From the NCBI GenBank assembly GCA_937960715.1, contig CALGOO010000005.1, positions 1 through 21,448 on the forward strand: a stretch of 21,448 nt of DNA, given 5' to 3'. The stretch comes from an uncultured Candidatus Competibacteraceae bacterium (GTDB lineage Bacteria; Pseudomonadota; Gammaproteobacteria; Competibacterales; Competibacteraceae). The notes beneath the pieces were generated by a model. That model searched no databases and was not told the origin of the DNA. It was given only the letters and a program-made list of their open reading frames with translations. This document shows, in pieces, positions 1-7,414 of this stretch (position 1 is the stretch's first letter; the number at the start of each line of letters is the position of its first letter). The position numbers were made by a program, and so were the translations under genes.

Positions 1-598
1 CATCCTGATAGCGGGCTGGCAAACGCTGTTCCGGGGCCATGGCCGTCGGGGTGCCGGCATACGAAAGGGTGCCCTCGTCCCGTTGCGGCTTGAGGGTGCC
101 GAAATCGGCCAGCTTCAGGCGTCGGCCGTTGTCGCCGACCAGCACGTTGCTTAGTTTGAGATCGCGGTAGACGAAACGGTGTGCGTGGACGATCTCCAGC
201 CCGGCCACGATCTGACGCGCCCAGTCCAGCGTTTGGCGCGGGGAAGGGGGGTGCGGCAACCGTTTCAACCATTGGCCCAGATTCGCCTCCATCCGCTCCA
301 GCACCAGCACCGGCTGGCCATCCACTTCGCCGTGGTCCAGCAACTTGACGATGTGGGTCGTCTCGTCGTCACTCAACTTTTTGAGGAAGTCGATCTCCCG
401 TTCCAGGTGCTCGCGCCAGCGTGGGTCGAACGAAGGATGATCGTCCCGCCTCATCCGGTCGAGGTTGATGAACTTGATCGCCACTGGATGATCGTCGGGG
501 TCGGTGGCCGCCCACACTTCGCCGTAAGCGCCAGAGGCAATGCGTTCGCCCAGCCGATATCGGCGTTCGTTAAGGGTCAGGGTGTCGCCGGGCTTCAT
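1..598 (-). CDS. Ser/Thr protein kinase, partial (left edge)
   Basis: This is the N-terminal 199 residues of a eukaryote-like (Hanks-type) protein kinase, which phosphorylates Ser/Thr on proteins in the cytoplasm. The frame is open to the window edge. All N-lobe and catalytic motifs are visible. The glycine loop is GERIASGAYGEV (about 17-28). The ATP-binding lysine is in VAIK (K42) and a likely helix-C Glu is E68. The catalytic loop is YRDLKLSN (D146, with Tyr in place of the usual His, as in many active kinases). DFG has D165, and APE ends at E190. The start is ATG at 596-598; no strong Shine-Dalgarno is seen. It is the last gene visible in the minus-strand DUF4384/caspase operon, 59 bp after the 108-residue unknown protein. 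The missing C-terminal part could carry a membrane segment or sensor domain. The kinase call is firm; the substrate is unknown. Confidence 0.95.
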   Translation of the reverse strand, partial: MKPGDTLTLNERRYRLGERIASGAYGEVWAATDPDDHPVAIKFINLDRMRRDDHPSFDPRWREHLEREIDFLKKLSDDETTHIVKLLDHGEVDGQPVLVLERMEANLGQWLKRLPHPPSPRQTLDWARQIVAGLEIVHAHRFVYRDLKLSNVLVGDNGRRLKLADFGTLKPQRDEGTLSYAGTPTAMAPEQRLPARYQD

Positions 599-657
599 GA
601 GTTCAAGTTTGGATGGATACTGATGCTTTATCGCCGGGTTGGAAGGGGAAGTTGCCT

Positions 658-984
658 TTATCGGACCTCGATCCCAAAAATACAATGAAGGTAACAGGCA
701 AAATCACCGATCTGTTTGCGGTCGTCGCCAAGCAACGACCGCCATTCGACATTTTCGTCTCGTTGGGCCATGTTTCGGCTCAAGCTGTTGCAGCAGCTAA
801 TCAGTGCGTTGTGCGCTAGTGTCCGGCTCTGCTCCATTTCGAGGCATTCTTCCAGCGTGGCTAGGCGATAGCGAGCGCGGATTTGAGCATATTCAATAGC
901 CGCACGGAACAAGGCGTCCCGAAGATTTTCAAAGGAAGACAGCTTGATTTGATGGTAAATGTGAGTTGCAGTATCGTAGTTCAT
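658..984 (-). CDS. Conserved-looking hypothetical protein, 108 aa
   Basis: A small soluble protein with no signal peptide or membrane segment. It looks mostly helical: an amphipathic N-terminal stretch, then a polar middle with RTLAHNALISCCNSLSRN (about 54-71), then LGDDRKQIGDFACYLHC (about 85-101). The strings AHNALI and DRKQIGDFACY look like strongly conserved blocks, and I recall similar unnamed proteins in varied bacteria, but I cannot name a family. It lies between the M23 peptidase and the kinase on the minus strand. A perfect TATAAT lies 23-28 bases upstream of its ATG, so it may have its own promoter together with the kinase. No good Shine-Dalgarno precedes the ATG. Function is not known. 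Confidence 0.75.
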   Translation of the reverse strand: MNYDTATHIYHQIKLSSFENLRDALFRAAIEYAQIRARYRLATLEECLEMEQSRTLAHNALISCCNSLSRNMAQRDENVEWRSLLGDDRKQIGDFACYLHCIFGIEVR

Positions 985-1006
985 AGGGTCAATTTGGGGA
1001 CACTCT

Positions 1007-1012
1007 ATTATA
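1007..1012 (-). promoter_or_regulatory. Candidate -10 element TATAAT
   Basis: On the minus strand a consensus TATAAT ends 22 bases before the ATG of the 108-residue protein, in the gap after the M23 gene. No good TTGACA-like -35 box sits at 16-18 bases; the 18-base position holds ATAATT. It would give a leader of about 16 bases. It may be an internal operon promoter for the unknown protein and the kinase, or a chance match in AT-rich DNA. Confidence 0.35.
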
Positions 1013-1032
1013 GCTGAGTAGTCACGGTAAAA

Positions 1033-1800
1033 TTATTGTCGTAATAAATCGCTTGGATCAACACTTATACCATTCTTCTCAACCTCAAAATGAAGATGAG
1101 GATTTATAACCCCACCAGTTCGGCCGACATAGCCGATAACCTCACCAGTTTGAACCGGTACCCTAATTAACTTCTCATCAGTGTTGCCAAAGTCTTTACG
1201 AGTTCCAGCGGCCTTGGCTACTGCTTCTGATAAGCCCATTGTATGCATAAATGTGTAGGTATAACCACTATCTCCGTGCAATTTAATAACTCGGCCAGCA
1301 CCGCCATTCTTACTCTCCATGCCTGCTAAAGAAAAAACATCTATTCCACTATAACTAACGATAATACCGCTCTCTGGAGCAACAATTGGTGTGCCATAAT
1401 GAGCATAAATATCAATACCTTGATGTGGCCGTCCACAACCTTTGGGTAAATTAATTGTGGGGCGACAAGCATAATAGCCCGGCTCCTGGTTTTTATTAAT
1501 TTTTTCTTTATCATTATATGCAGCGTAGGAAAAAATTGGTTTTGGTGTAGGCCATTCATAATACCAGTCAACTTGCTTAGCAATAAGATAAATTCCGGGG
1601 GTATTTGGAGCTGTATTCTTTGTGTTACCAGTAAATTTATTCTGAGTTCCCTTGATGGGAAAAGTAATTGCAGAATTATATTCTGCGCCATAAATTTTTA
1701 TCGTATATCCTAATAAGAAAATGATTGAAATGGTCGCCAAAATAGCTAGTGATTTAGGTGAAAATTGATTCAAACTCGTGTCTTTTTGTTTATTAATCAT
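1033..1800 (-). CDS. M23-family (LytM-type) metallopeptidase, membrane-anchored
   Basis: A 255-residue peptidoglycan endopeptidase of the M23 family, which cuts peptide cross-links in the cell wall. A single hydrophobic segment (about 17-36) should anchor it in the inner membrane with the enzyme in the periplasm. The zinc motif HxxxD is HQGID (H126, D130). The second motif is HLHFEV (H235, H237), with a further His in FMHT (H186), so the active site looks complete. Two Cys (112, 122) may form a disulfide. The gene is clearly AT-rich, with AAA/AAT/TTA codons, unlike the GC-rich genes around it, which suggests recent acquisition. It starts 18 bp after the caspase-SH3 gene and is probably co-transcribed. 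A bacterial SH3 domain next to an M23 enzyme fits cell-wall targeting. Family call is secure; whether it is a toxin, remodeller or effector is not known. Confidence 0.93.
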   Translation of the reverse strand: MINKQKDTSLNQFSPKSLAILATISIIFLLGYTIKIYGAEYNSAITFPIKGTQNKFTGNTKNTAPNTPGIYLIAKQVDWYYEWPTPKPIFSYAAYNDKEKINKNQEPGYYACRPTINLPKGCGRPHQGIDIYAHYGTPIVAPESGIIVSYSGIDVFSLAGMESKNGGAGRVIKLHGDSGYTYTFMHTMGLSEAVAKAAGTRKDFGNTDEKLIRVPVQTGEVIGYVGRTGGVINPHLHFEVEKNGISVDPSDLLRQ

Positions 1801-1818
1801 AATGAATTTTTCATTCTA

Positions 1819-3069
1819 TTATGGTGAACCTAAACAAATCCAACGCCTATGCGCCCAACCAATTGTACCGTTGTGTATTTGCGTACGGTACCACGAGCCT
1901 TGCGCCTCTAATATCTTAATAATTGTGTTTTCATCCATCCGTAAGATTTCAGGGTAGGTACTACCTGGACCTGTTCTTAACGAAAGAAAATTATCACCCA
2001 TTGGATTAAGGTTGCAGACATAACCAACATTCCGGGACACTGGCTTTTCTGATGATCGGCCGCTTAGCGTGGGCACTTCCGGTACGGCTAACAGTGGTTG
2101 CATCCGCACCCGAGCCATTTCCGCAAATCGGCCCTTGGGATACTGGTTCAAATACGCCTGAAAGCACGCCGCCGTGCCGCACCGCTCCGCCGATTGCCAG
2201 AGGACGTGCTCATCGCTTGGAGTTGAGGTTGGCGTTGGCGTTGGCGTTGGCGTTGGCGTTGGCGTGGAGGTTGGAGTTGGAGCAGGGATTGGAGCGGGGG
2301 TGGGGGTTGAAGCTGGCGCGGGCGCTCCCGCCAGATAATACTTGCCCCGCAAGTCACCCTCCTTGTACGGCACCTGATGGCCGTTGCTGGCGCGCTCCAC
2401 CGCCTCCGCGATCCGGTCGAAGGCGTCCTCCAGATCCAACCCCGGCTGGGGTAACATTTTTAGCAGATGTTGGGTGAACAGCCCGTTCGACTCTCCCGGC
2501 CGATCGTCAGCGGTCTGGCCGGGACCGGCCGCGTACAGCACCAGCGTGCCCCGCCCGGCCTCCACTCGCCCCAAACCCTTGCCGCCTTTCTGGGTGGCGA
2601 ACGGATTGTCGCGGCAGGCGTCCACGATCACCAAGCTCACCGCCTCGCGCGGCCGTTCCCCCAGCTTTTCCAGAACGTCGTTCAAGCCGACGCCATAGGC
2701 CACGACGTCTTCCTGCCCGGTCACCTTGGCATCGACGGGAATCAGGTAGCTGGCGCGGTAGCGGTCCTGCATCCCGTGCCCGGAGTAGTAGAACAGCACC
2801 GTGCCCTCACGCCCCTTGACCTCTTCCAGGAAACGGTTGATCTCCCGCCGCATCGGAATCGCCGCGAGATCCTCGTGCAACGCGACCTGGAACCCCAGGG
2901 CGCGAAGCTGGTCGGCCACCGCCCGCGCGTCGTTGAGGGTGTTGACCAACGGCCGTTCGTTCAGATAACGCGCGTTGCCGATCACCAGCGCCATTCGCTC
3001 AGCGCTCCATCCCGCCAGCGCGAACCCCATCGACAGCAGCAGCAGTCCAACTCGCAGCGCGCGTTGCAT
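1819..3069 (-). CDS. Secreted caspase-family (C14) protease with C-terminal SH3 domain
   Basis: A 416-residue exported protein with a signal peptide (about 1-23, ending near GWSA). A caspase/metacaspase-like p20 domain follows (about 25-250), opening with MALVIGNARY. The catalytic dyad is H98 in YYSGHG and C152 in VDACRDNPF. Next come a Pro/Thr/Ala linker encoded by a hexanucleotide repeat, a short stretch with two Cys (CGTAACF), and an SH3-type domain at about 348-413 (LSLRTGPGSTYPEI, ending in a Trp/Arg-rich tail). Peptidases of this clan usually cut after Arg/Lys or Asp. SH3 domains in exported bacterial proteins often bind peptidoglycan. A strong GGAGG lies 7 bases before the ATG. DNA composition changes within the gene: the caspase part is GC-rich, the SH3 part AT-rich like the downstream M23 gene. 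Domain calls are firm; the biological target is unknown. Confidence 0.93.
   Translation of the reverse strand: MQRALRVGLLLLSMGFALAGWSAERMALVIGNARYLNERPLVNTLNDARAVADQLRALGFQVALHEDLAAIPMRREINRFLEEVKGREGTVLFYYSGHGMQDRYRASYLIPVDAKVTGQEDVVAYGVGLNDVLEKLGERPREAVSLVIVDACRDNPFATQKGGKGLGRVEAGRGTLVLYAAGPGQTADDRPGESNGLFTQHLLKMLPQPGLDLEDAFDRIAEAVERASNGHQVPYKEGDLRGKYYLAGAPAPASTPTPAPIPAPTPTSTPTPTPTPTPTPTSTPSDEHVLWQSAERCGTAACFQAYLNQYPKGRFAEMARVRMQPLLAVPEVPTLSGRSSEKPVSRNVGYVCNLNPMGDNFLSLRTGPGSTYPEILRMDENTIIKILEAQGSWYRTQIHNGTIGWAHRRWICLGSP
2229..2264 (-). repeat. Hexanucleotide tandem repeat (6 perfect copies)
   Basis: Six perfect copies of TTGGCG (plus-strand reading), followed by about three degenerate copies to 2282. 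It encodes the Thr-Pro linker between the caspase and SH3 parts of the gene at 1819-3069. Because the unit is six bases, copy changes alter linker length without a frameshift. Confidence 0.9.
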
Positions 3070-3094
3070 GATTACCCTCCAAATTATTCCCCCT

Positions 3095-3124
3095 TCCCTC
3101 TCTCCTTATCCCGCGAGAGAGGGA
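3095..3124. repeat. Intergenic inverted repeat, 10-bp arms
   Basis: TCCCTCTCTC at 3095-3104 pairs perfectly with GAGAGAGGGA at 3115-3124 across a 10-base loop. It fills the gap between the double-DUF4384 gene and the caspase-SH3 gene. There is no T-tract, so it is not a classical terminator. It resembles the CCCTCTC/GAGAGGG dispersed intergenic repeats common in proteobacteria. It could stabilise or attenuate the operon transcript. Confidence 0.7.
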
Positions 3125-3141
3125 TTTCGATGCCCGGTCGC

Positions 3142-4305
3142 TCAGGGCTCCACCACCACGAAGGTGGTTGCCGTATGCGCCAGCGTCGGCGACGGCTCGC
3201 GCAGCACTATCGCCAGGTCCTTGGCGATGGTCTTGGCGTCGCCCCACGGCTGATAAACGTGTTGCTGGAAATTATAACCGCCCGTGTACACCGGTTGGCC
3301 ATCGCTGCGGCAGATGCCGATCAGGGCTTCCACCCCGGCCGGCCCGCTCAGTTGATAATCCACCGGCGCGGCATCGCCGGGAATGGTGACCGTCTCCCCG
3401 GCGCGGAGCCGGTTGTCCTGCTGGTAGCGGTTGGGAAACAGCACGTAGACCTTGCCGGAGGTGCCCACGTCCAGCAGGGTCAGCCGACAGTCCCGCTCGG
3501 CGGTGGCCAGAACTCGGACCTTGGCGCCCAGCGGATAGACTCGCTTCTCGGTGCGCAGATGCAGATCGAAGGGCTCGGTTTGGGAGCCGCCCGCCGGCTG
3601 CACGCCGCTGGGACCGAAGCCGCCGCCGGTTGCCACGGCGGGGGAGGCCGGCGGTGGGGTCTGGCCGGCCAGCGCCGGCGGCACCACGCGAATCACCTCT
3701 TCGTATTCGGCCCACCGGTTGCCGTGGCGCTCGCGCAGCGTAACCGCCAGATCCTTGGCCACGGCCGGGGACGGCGCTTTCAACGCCTTGTAAGGGCCGG
3801 TCGGTTCGGCGTCATCGTCCGCGAACAGCGATTGCTGACCCTGGGTGGCGATCACCTTGATCAGCTCGGGGCCGGCCGGACCTTGCACCTGGAACGCGAA
3901 GTTGGCCCTGGGGTCGGGGATTTGGACGACCTGACCGGCCGCCACCCGGTTGTCCCGCTGGTAGCGGTTGGGAAAGATGATATGCACCTTGCCGGAGGTG
4001 CCGACGTCCAGCACGGTGACGTAGGCGTCCTGATCGGTCTTGACGTTGAGCATCACGTGCTCGCCGAAAACGTAGGTTTTGTCCGGATGGTCCACCCAGG
4101 CGGTGACCTTCAGTCCGCTTTGCGGCGCGGCCAGGTCCGCCAGCGGCCGTTGGACCGGCGTCAGGTCCTTGCCGTCGACCTGCTCGGTCGCGGCCGGCGG
4201 GGGTGGCGCGCTGGCTGGCGGGGACAAATCGGCCTGGGCGGCGGAACTGGCCAGCGCCAGCGCGGCGCACAGAGCGTAAACGGAGAAAGTGAGCGATGCG
4301 TTCAT
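3142..4305 (-). CDS. Secreted protein with two DUF4384 domains
   Basis: A 387-residue exported protein with a signal peptide (about 1-25, ending ...AAQA). DUF4384 is a beta-rich domain of unknown function, often found beside or fused to bacterial kinases and caspases. Two copies are visible. Copy A (about 65-155) has DAYVTVLDVGTSGKVHIIFP, then DNRVAAG, IPDP and GPAG. Copy B (about 246-335) has LTLLDVGTSGKVYVLFPNRY, DNRLRAG and GPAG. A tail follows each copy with AKDLAV or AKDLAI, then LRE. A Pro/Gly-rich linker (about 210-245) joins the two units. The N-terminal half closely matches the gene at 7415-8050, pointing to local duplication. The Shine-Dalgarno (GGAAA) is weak. It sits between the DUF4384-caspase and caspase-SH3 genes. 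Likely a periplasmic binding or scaffold partner of the caspases; this role is inferred. Confidence 0.92.
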   Translation of the reverse strand: MNASLTFSVYALCAALALASSAAQADLSPPASAPPPPAATEQVDGKDLTPVQRPLADLAAPQSGLKVTAWVDHPDKTYVFGEHVMLNVKTDQDAYVTVLDVGTSGKVHIIFPNRYQRDNRVAAGQVVQIPDPRANFAFQVQGPAGPELIKVIATQGQQSLFADDDAEPTGPYKALKAPSPAVAKDLAVTLRERHGNRWAEYEEVIRVVPPALAGQTPPPASPAVATGGGFGPSGVQPAGGSQTEPFDLHLRTEKRVYPLGAKVRVLATAERDCRLTLLDVGTSGKVYVLFPNRYQQDNRLRAGETVTIPGDAAPVDYQLSGPAGVEALIGICRSDGQPVYTGGYNFQQHVYQPWGDAKTIAKDLAIVLREPSPTLAHTATTFVVVEP

Positions 4306-4344
4306 GACAAGGTTTCCTATGATTGAAGCGATGTGAGGATGTAC

Positions 4345-4364
4345 CCTCTCCCGTTTGGGAGAGG
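4345..4364. repeat. Intergenic hairpin, 8-bp arms
   Basis: CCTCTCCC (4345-4352) and GGGAGAGG (4357-4364) form a perfect stem with a four-base loop. It lies in the 69-bp gap just after the stop of the DUF4384-caspase gene. On the transcribed minus strand no T-run follows, so it is more likely a dispersed intergenic repeat or mRNA stabiliser than a full terminator. It is of the same sequence type as the hairpin at 3095-3124. Confidence 0.7.
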
Positions 4365-4374
4365 AAAAGAAATC

Positions 4375-5739
4375 TCAGCGGGCGTTGGCGGCTAGCTCCA
4401 GGGTTTCGCCCAGCCGGGTATCGCCCACGGCCGTCGGCGTTTGTCGGCCGCCGGTTTCCTGGCGCACCACGCCCTGGGTTTTGGAGAACACATCCGCCAG
4501 ACGCGCGTTCCGAGCCTGGCCGATCTGCTGCAAGAAGCGGGTGACGAACAGCCCGCCATCGGAGGCTTCCAGCGCGAATTCGTTTTCCTGGGCGGCGGCA
4601 TAGACCAACCCCTTGACCCCGTCCACGGAATCGGCCGGACTCTTGTTCAGCCCGAAGCTCTTTTGTTGCCAGCCGTGCTGGGGCACCCGCCCCAACGCGC
4701 CGCCCACGAAAAACTTGGTGCGGCCGTTGGTCAGCGACTTGCTCAACCCGCCGCTGTGACAGGCATCGATGAAGGTGATCACCCGATTCGTCGGTAGTTG
4801 TTTGACCCAGGTGGAAAATTGGTCGTCGCGCACTACCTGTTTGGCCGAGGGATAGCTGGTTTCCTGAGCGTCGTACATGACGAACACCTCGTCCAATTCG
4901 TCCGCCTCGTCGCCGTTGTCGTCCTCGAGGGTGGAACCGTGGCCGGAGAAGAAAATCAACACCAGGTCGCCGGGCCGGGCGCTTTGGCGCAACCATTCCA
5001 TGCCGGCGGCGAACTCCGCCACATGCGCGTTGGTTATCATTCGGACCTGGCTGGTCGGCGCCGCGAACAGCCGCTGCATCACGTCGGCGAAATTGCGCGC
5101 GTCGGCGTTGGTCTTGGTCAGTTCGCCCACGTTGGCGCCCATGGCCAGGATGAACACCCGACTGTCGCCGGTCGGAACCGTGGCCACCGGCGGCGCCAGC
5201 GACGCGGTGCGCGGCCGACCGTCATCACTGATCTCGAACGTGACCTTGGCCGTGGCCCAGTCCTTGGTGGCCAACCGCTCCACCACCGCCAGATCCTTGC
5301 TCAAAGCGTCCGCGTCGCCGTAGCGGAACTGCTTGGGCTGGGCCTCGGCGGTACGGGTCCACACCAGATAGACGTCCTCCATGCCGACAGGGCCGTCGAC
5401 CCGAAAGGCGAATTGGTCGTCGGGACCGCCCGCGCCATAACCGACCCCGGCCTCGACTCGCATGTCGCCGCCAAGGTCGTTGGGGTAGATGCGGCTGACC
5501 TTCCCCGAAGTGCCGATATCCCACAAGGTGACGTAACCATCGGTGTCGCTGACGAAATCGAAGCGCACCTCGTCTCCAATCCCCACGGTCGGCTTGTCGA
5601 TACGGATGTGGAGCAGGACCGGCGCGTTCGGGTTGGCGGGCACCATCTCGATGTCCTTGTTTTGGGCGACGGCCGGCGAGACCGTCGCCAGCCAGGCAAG
5701 GGTGGCCAGCGTCCAGAGCAGCGATTTCGAATCATTCAT
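4375..5739 (-). CDS. Secreted DUF4384-caspase (C14) fusion protein
   Basis: A 454-residue exported protein. The signal peptide spans about 1-25 (...SPAVAQ). A DUF4384 domain follows (about 40-130) with GYVTLWDIGTSGKVSRIYPN and DGPVG. A metacaspase-like domain occupies about 192-450, opening with RVFILAMGANVG. The dyad is H267 in FFSGHGS and C327 in FIDACHSGG, the classic form, so it should be an active cysteine protease. An acidic insertion (EDDNGDEADELDE, about 272-284) follows the catalytic His; such acidic loops in metacaspases can bind calcium, but that is inference here. A GGAG Shine-Dalgarno lies 6 bases before the ATG. It links the two recurrent domain types of the operon in one chain, which supports the idea that the free DUF4384 proteins act with caspases. 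Gap to the upstream gene is 22 bp. Confidence 0.95.
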   Translation of the reverse strand: MNDSKSLLWTLATLAWLATVSPAVAQNKDIEMVPANPNAPVLLHIRIDKPTVGIGDEVRFDFVSDTDGYVTLWDIGTSGKVSRIYPNDLGGDMRVEAGVGYGAGGPDDQFAFRVDGPVGMEDVYLVWTRTAEAQPKQFRYGDADALSKDLAVVERLATKDWATAKVTFEISDDGRPRTASLAPPVATVPTGDSRVFILAMGANVGELTKTNADARNFADVMQRLFAAPTSQVRMITNAHVAEFAAGMEWLRQSARPGDLVLIFFSGHGSTLEDDNGDEADELDEVFVMYDAQETSYPSAKQVVRDDQFSTWVKQLPTNRVITFIDACHSGGLSKSLTNGRTKFFVGGALGRVPQHGWQQKSFGLNKSPADSVDGVKGLVYAAAQENEFALEASDGGLFVTRFLQQIGQARNARLADVFSKTQGVVRQETGGRQTPTAVGDTRLGETLELAANAR

Positions 5740-5761
5740 GACAGTCTCCTGGGGTCGGCGC

Positions 5762-6802
5762 CTAGCGGGGCTTGAGGGTGTAGCGAATGTGGGTTTCGGT
5801 GTAGAGATGCGGCGGCAGGGCGAAGAACCGGCTCAGGTCGCCGCTGGCGAACAGCACCGGGTAATGGGTGGGAATCACCTGCAAGGGATCGCTCTTGTAG
5901 CTCAGCCCGCCGGGCTGGATACGGGGGGTGTTGCTGGGTAGCACCGTCAAGATCGCCTTGATAGTTTCCTCGCCGGCCGGTCCTTGCAGTTCCAGGTGGC
6001 CGCTCTGGGGGTAGCGATAGATTCGGCCCGCTTCCACGAAGTTGTACGGCTCGCGCTCGGTCGGATAAATCCGCTGCACCGCGCCGCCGGAGGCGAAGTG
6101 ATAGAGGCTGACGTAGCCCTTGGCGCTGGCCTGGAAGTAGAAGGCGATGCGGCTGCCGATGCGGACCGTTTCGCCGTCGCTTGATTCGATCCAGGCGTGC
6201 AGCCGGGGAGCTTCCGGGCCGGCGGCGGGTATGGCGGCCAGCGGCAAGTGCTTGCCCAGGAACGCGCGCGCGGCCTTGCCGAACGCCTCTTCCTCGGCTT
6301 CCCGGTAGCGGAACTGTTCGGTGGCCACCGTCTTGCCCTTGGCGTCGCTGACGGTCAGCGTCACCGGCAGGTAATCCGCGCCGAGGGTGGCCGACTGGAC
6401 CGCACCGATGCCGAGCCGGACGGTGTAGCGCGGCGTTACCGGTTCCAGCGCCAGGTTTTTGGCGTAGCCTTCCGGCAAGGCGGCGGGCTGGGGAGCGGCG
6501 TCCGCCAGTAGGACGGCGGTGCCGCCGGCCAGCAGCGCCCGCAGCAGGACTTCGACGCGGGTTCGCTGGGCCGCCGGAGCAGCCGGGGCGGCTGGCGTGG
6601 CTGGCATGGCCGGCGCCTCGGTGGTCAGGGCCACCGGGGTGGATTCACCCGGCGCGGGTTGCTTGGCCGGCGGCTGCTGGAGTTGCGTCGCGCTGGGCGG
6701 AGTGGCCTCGGGGGGAACCAGCAAGTCGGCTCGAACCGGGGTCGCGGCCGCCAGCCCCGCCAGCAGGGCGGCAATCGACAAGACCGGAAAAGAACGAATC
6801 AT
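5762..6802 (-). CDS. Secreted DUF4384-domain protein
   Basis: A 346-residue exported protein with a signal peptide (about 1-25, ending PVRA). A Pro/Ala/Thr-rich low-complexity segment follows (about 30-80). The middle (about 80-190) contains a short hydrophobic stretch (LLRALLAGGTAVLLADA) and a beta-rich part of no family I know. The C-terminal half carries a DUF4384 domain (about 200-300) with GYVSLYHFASGGAVQRIYP, FVEAGR and LQGPAGEETIKAI. A GGAG Shine-Dalgarno lies 8 bases before the ATG. The gene sits 12 bp after the DUF4384 lipoprotein gene and 22 bp before the DUF4384-caspase fusion, so all three are surely one transcript. It is more diverged than the copies at 3142-4305 and 7415-8050. 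Likely periplasmic; precise role unknown. Confidence 0.9.
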   Translation of the reverse strand: MIRSFPVLSIAALLAGLAAATPVRADLLVPPEATPPSATQLQQPPAKQPAPGESTPVALTTEAPAMPATPAAPAAPAAQRTRVEVLLRALLAGGTAVLLADAAPQPAALPEGYAKNLALEPVTPRYTVRLGIGAVQSATLGADYLPVTLTVSDAKGKTVATEQFRYREAEEEAFGKAARAFLGKHLPLAAIPAAGPEAPRLHAWIESSDGETVRIGSRIAFYFQASAKGYVSLYHFASGGAVQRIYPTEREPYNFVEAGRIYRYPQSGHLELQGPAGEETIKAILTVLPSNTPRIQPGGLSYKSDPLQVIPTHYPVLFASGDLSRFFALPPHLYTETHIRYTLKPR

Positions 6803-6814
6803 CGGGGAAGCTCC

Positions 6815-7381
6815 TCAATAATCCACGGGCAGGTTCAACACCGCGCCGTTCCAACTGTAGGGATTCTGCCGTTCCAGCACCGCGCGCAACCGTTGTTGCA
6901 ACTCGCCGCCGGTCAGGTTCAGCTCGGTCAGCGCTCCACCCCGGCGAATGTCGGCCGGCGCCAGCCAGCGCAGCGGTTGCTCGGTGGCCACCAGCAGATA
7001 GGTTTCGGTGCCGGGAGGCGGGCTCACCTGATAATCCACCGGGCTGCGCGGACCGGGAAAGGTCAGGGTGCGCCCGCCGCGCGCCGCCTCGTTGTCCAGC
7101 AACTGGCTGGTCCGGCCCGAGCTGTGGATAGCGTACAAGCTGAGGTAGGCGTCGGCGGAGACGCGCAGCTTCAGGTTCAGAAAGTCGCCGATCCGGGGTG
7201 GCGGTCGATCCGACCAGAGCTGGGCGGAGAAATCGGCCGTGCGGTTCTGCAAATCGGTCGGTATCCCGGCCGGTTCCGGGCCGGAATACGGAGCCGGGCC
7301 GGGGCCTGGCGCGGCGCAACCGGCTAGCAACAGCAGCGCCGCCAGGCCGGCCGGTATCGAAAGTGACGAGCATCGGGCCAT
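6815..7381 (-). CDS. DUF4384-domain lipoprotein
   Basis: A 188-residue lipoprotein. The start is placed at ATG 7379-7381 rather than the in-frame TTG five codons upstream, because that TTG forms part of TTGGAG, whose GGAG sits 9 bases before the ATG. The signal peptide ends in a lipobox LAGC (Cys at about 22), so the mature protein should be lipid-anchored, with no Asp after the Cys, which favours the outer membrane. A Pro/Gly linker is followed by a compact DUF4384-like domain (about 55-145) with AYLSLYAIHSSGRTSQLL and PPPGTETYLLVAT. It lies 33 bp after the gene at 7415-8050 and 12 bp before the next DUF4384 gene. It probably tethers the periplasmic DUF4384/caspase set to a membrane; that is inference. 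Confidence 0.88.
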   Translation of the reverse strand: MARCSSLSIPAGLAALLLLAGCAAPGPGPAPYSGPEPAGIPTDLQNRTADFSAQLWSDRPPPRIGDFLNLKLRVSADAYLSLYAIHSSGRTSQLLDNEAARGGRTLTFPGPRSPVDYQVSPPPGTETYLLVATEQPLRWLAPADIRRGGALTELNLTGGELQQRLRAVLERQNPYSWNGAVLNLPVDY

Positions 7382-7414
7382 GTCGAGTCGCTCCAAGTGA
7401 CGGGATCGGCGGCC

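Noticed and set aside
658..984. The 108-residue protein as a DGR accessory (Avd) protein
   Set aside because: Size is similar but no reverse transcriptase or template repeat is nearby, and its conserved-looking blocks do not match what I know of Avd.
2220..2290. Repeat at the caspase linker as a CRISPR or mobile-element signal
   Set aside because: Units are 6 bases with no spacers and lie in frame inside a gene.
2467..4326. A 619-codon open frame on the plus strand
   Set aside because: It lies antisense to three clear minus-strand genes with signal peptides and domains; its protein has no recognisable motif. It is a by-product of high GC.
3812..4996. A 394-codon minus-strand frame overlapping two DUF4384 genes
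   Set aside because: Arg-rich shifted frame that crosses the gap between two supported genes on the same strand.
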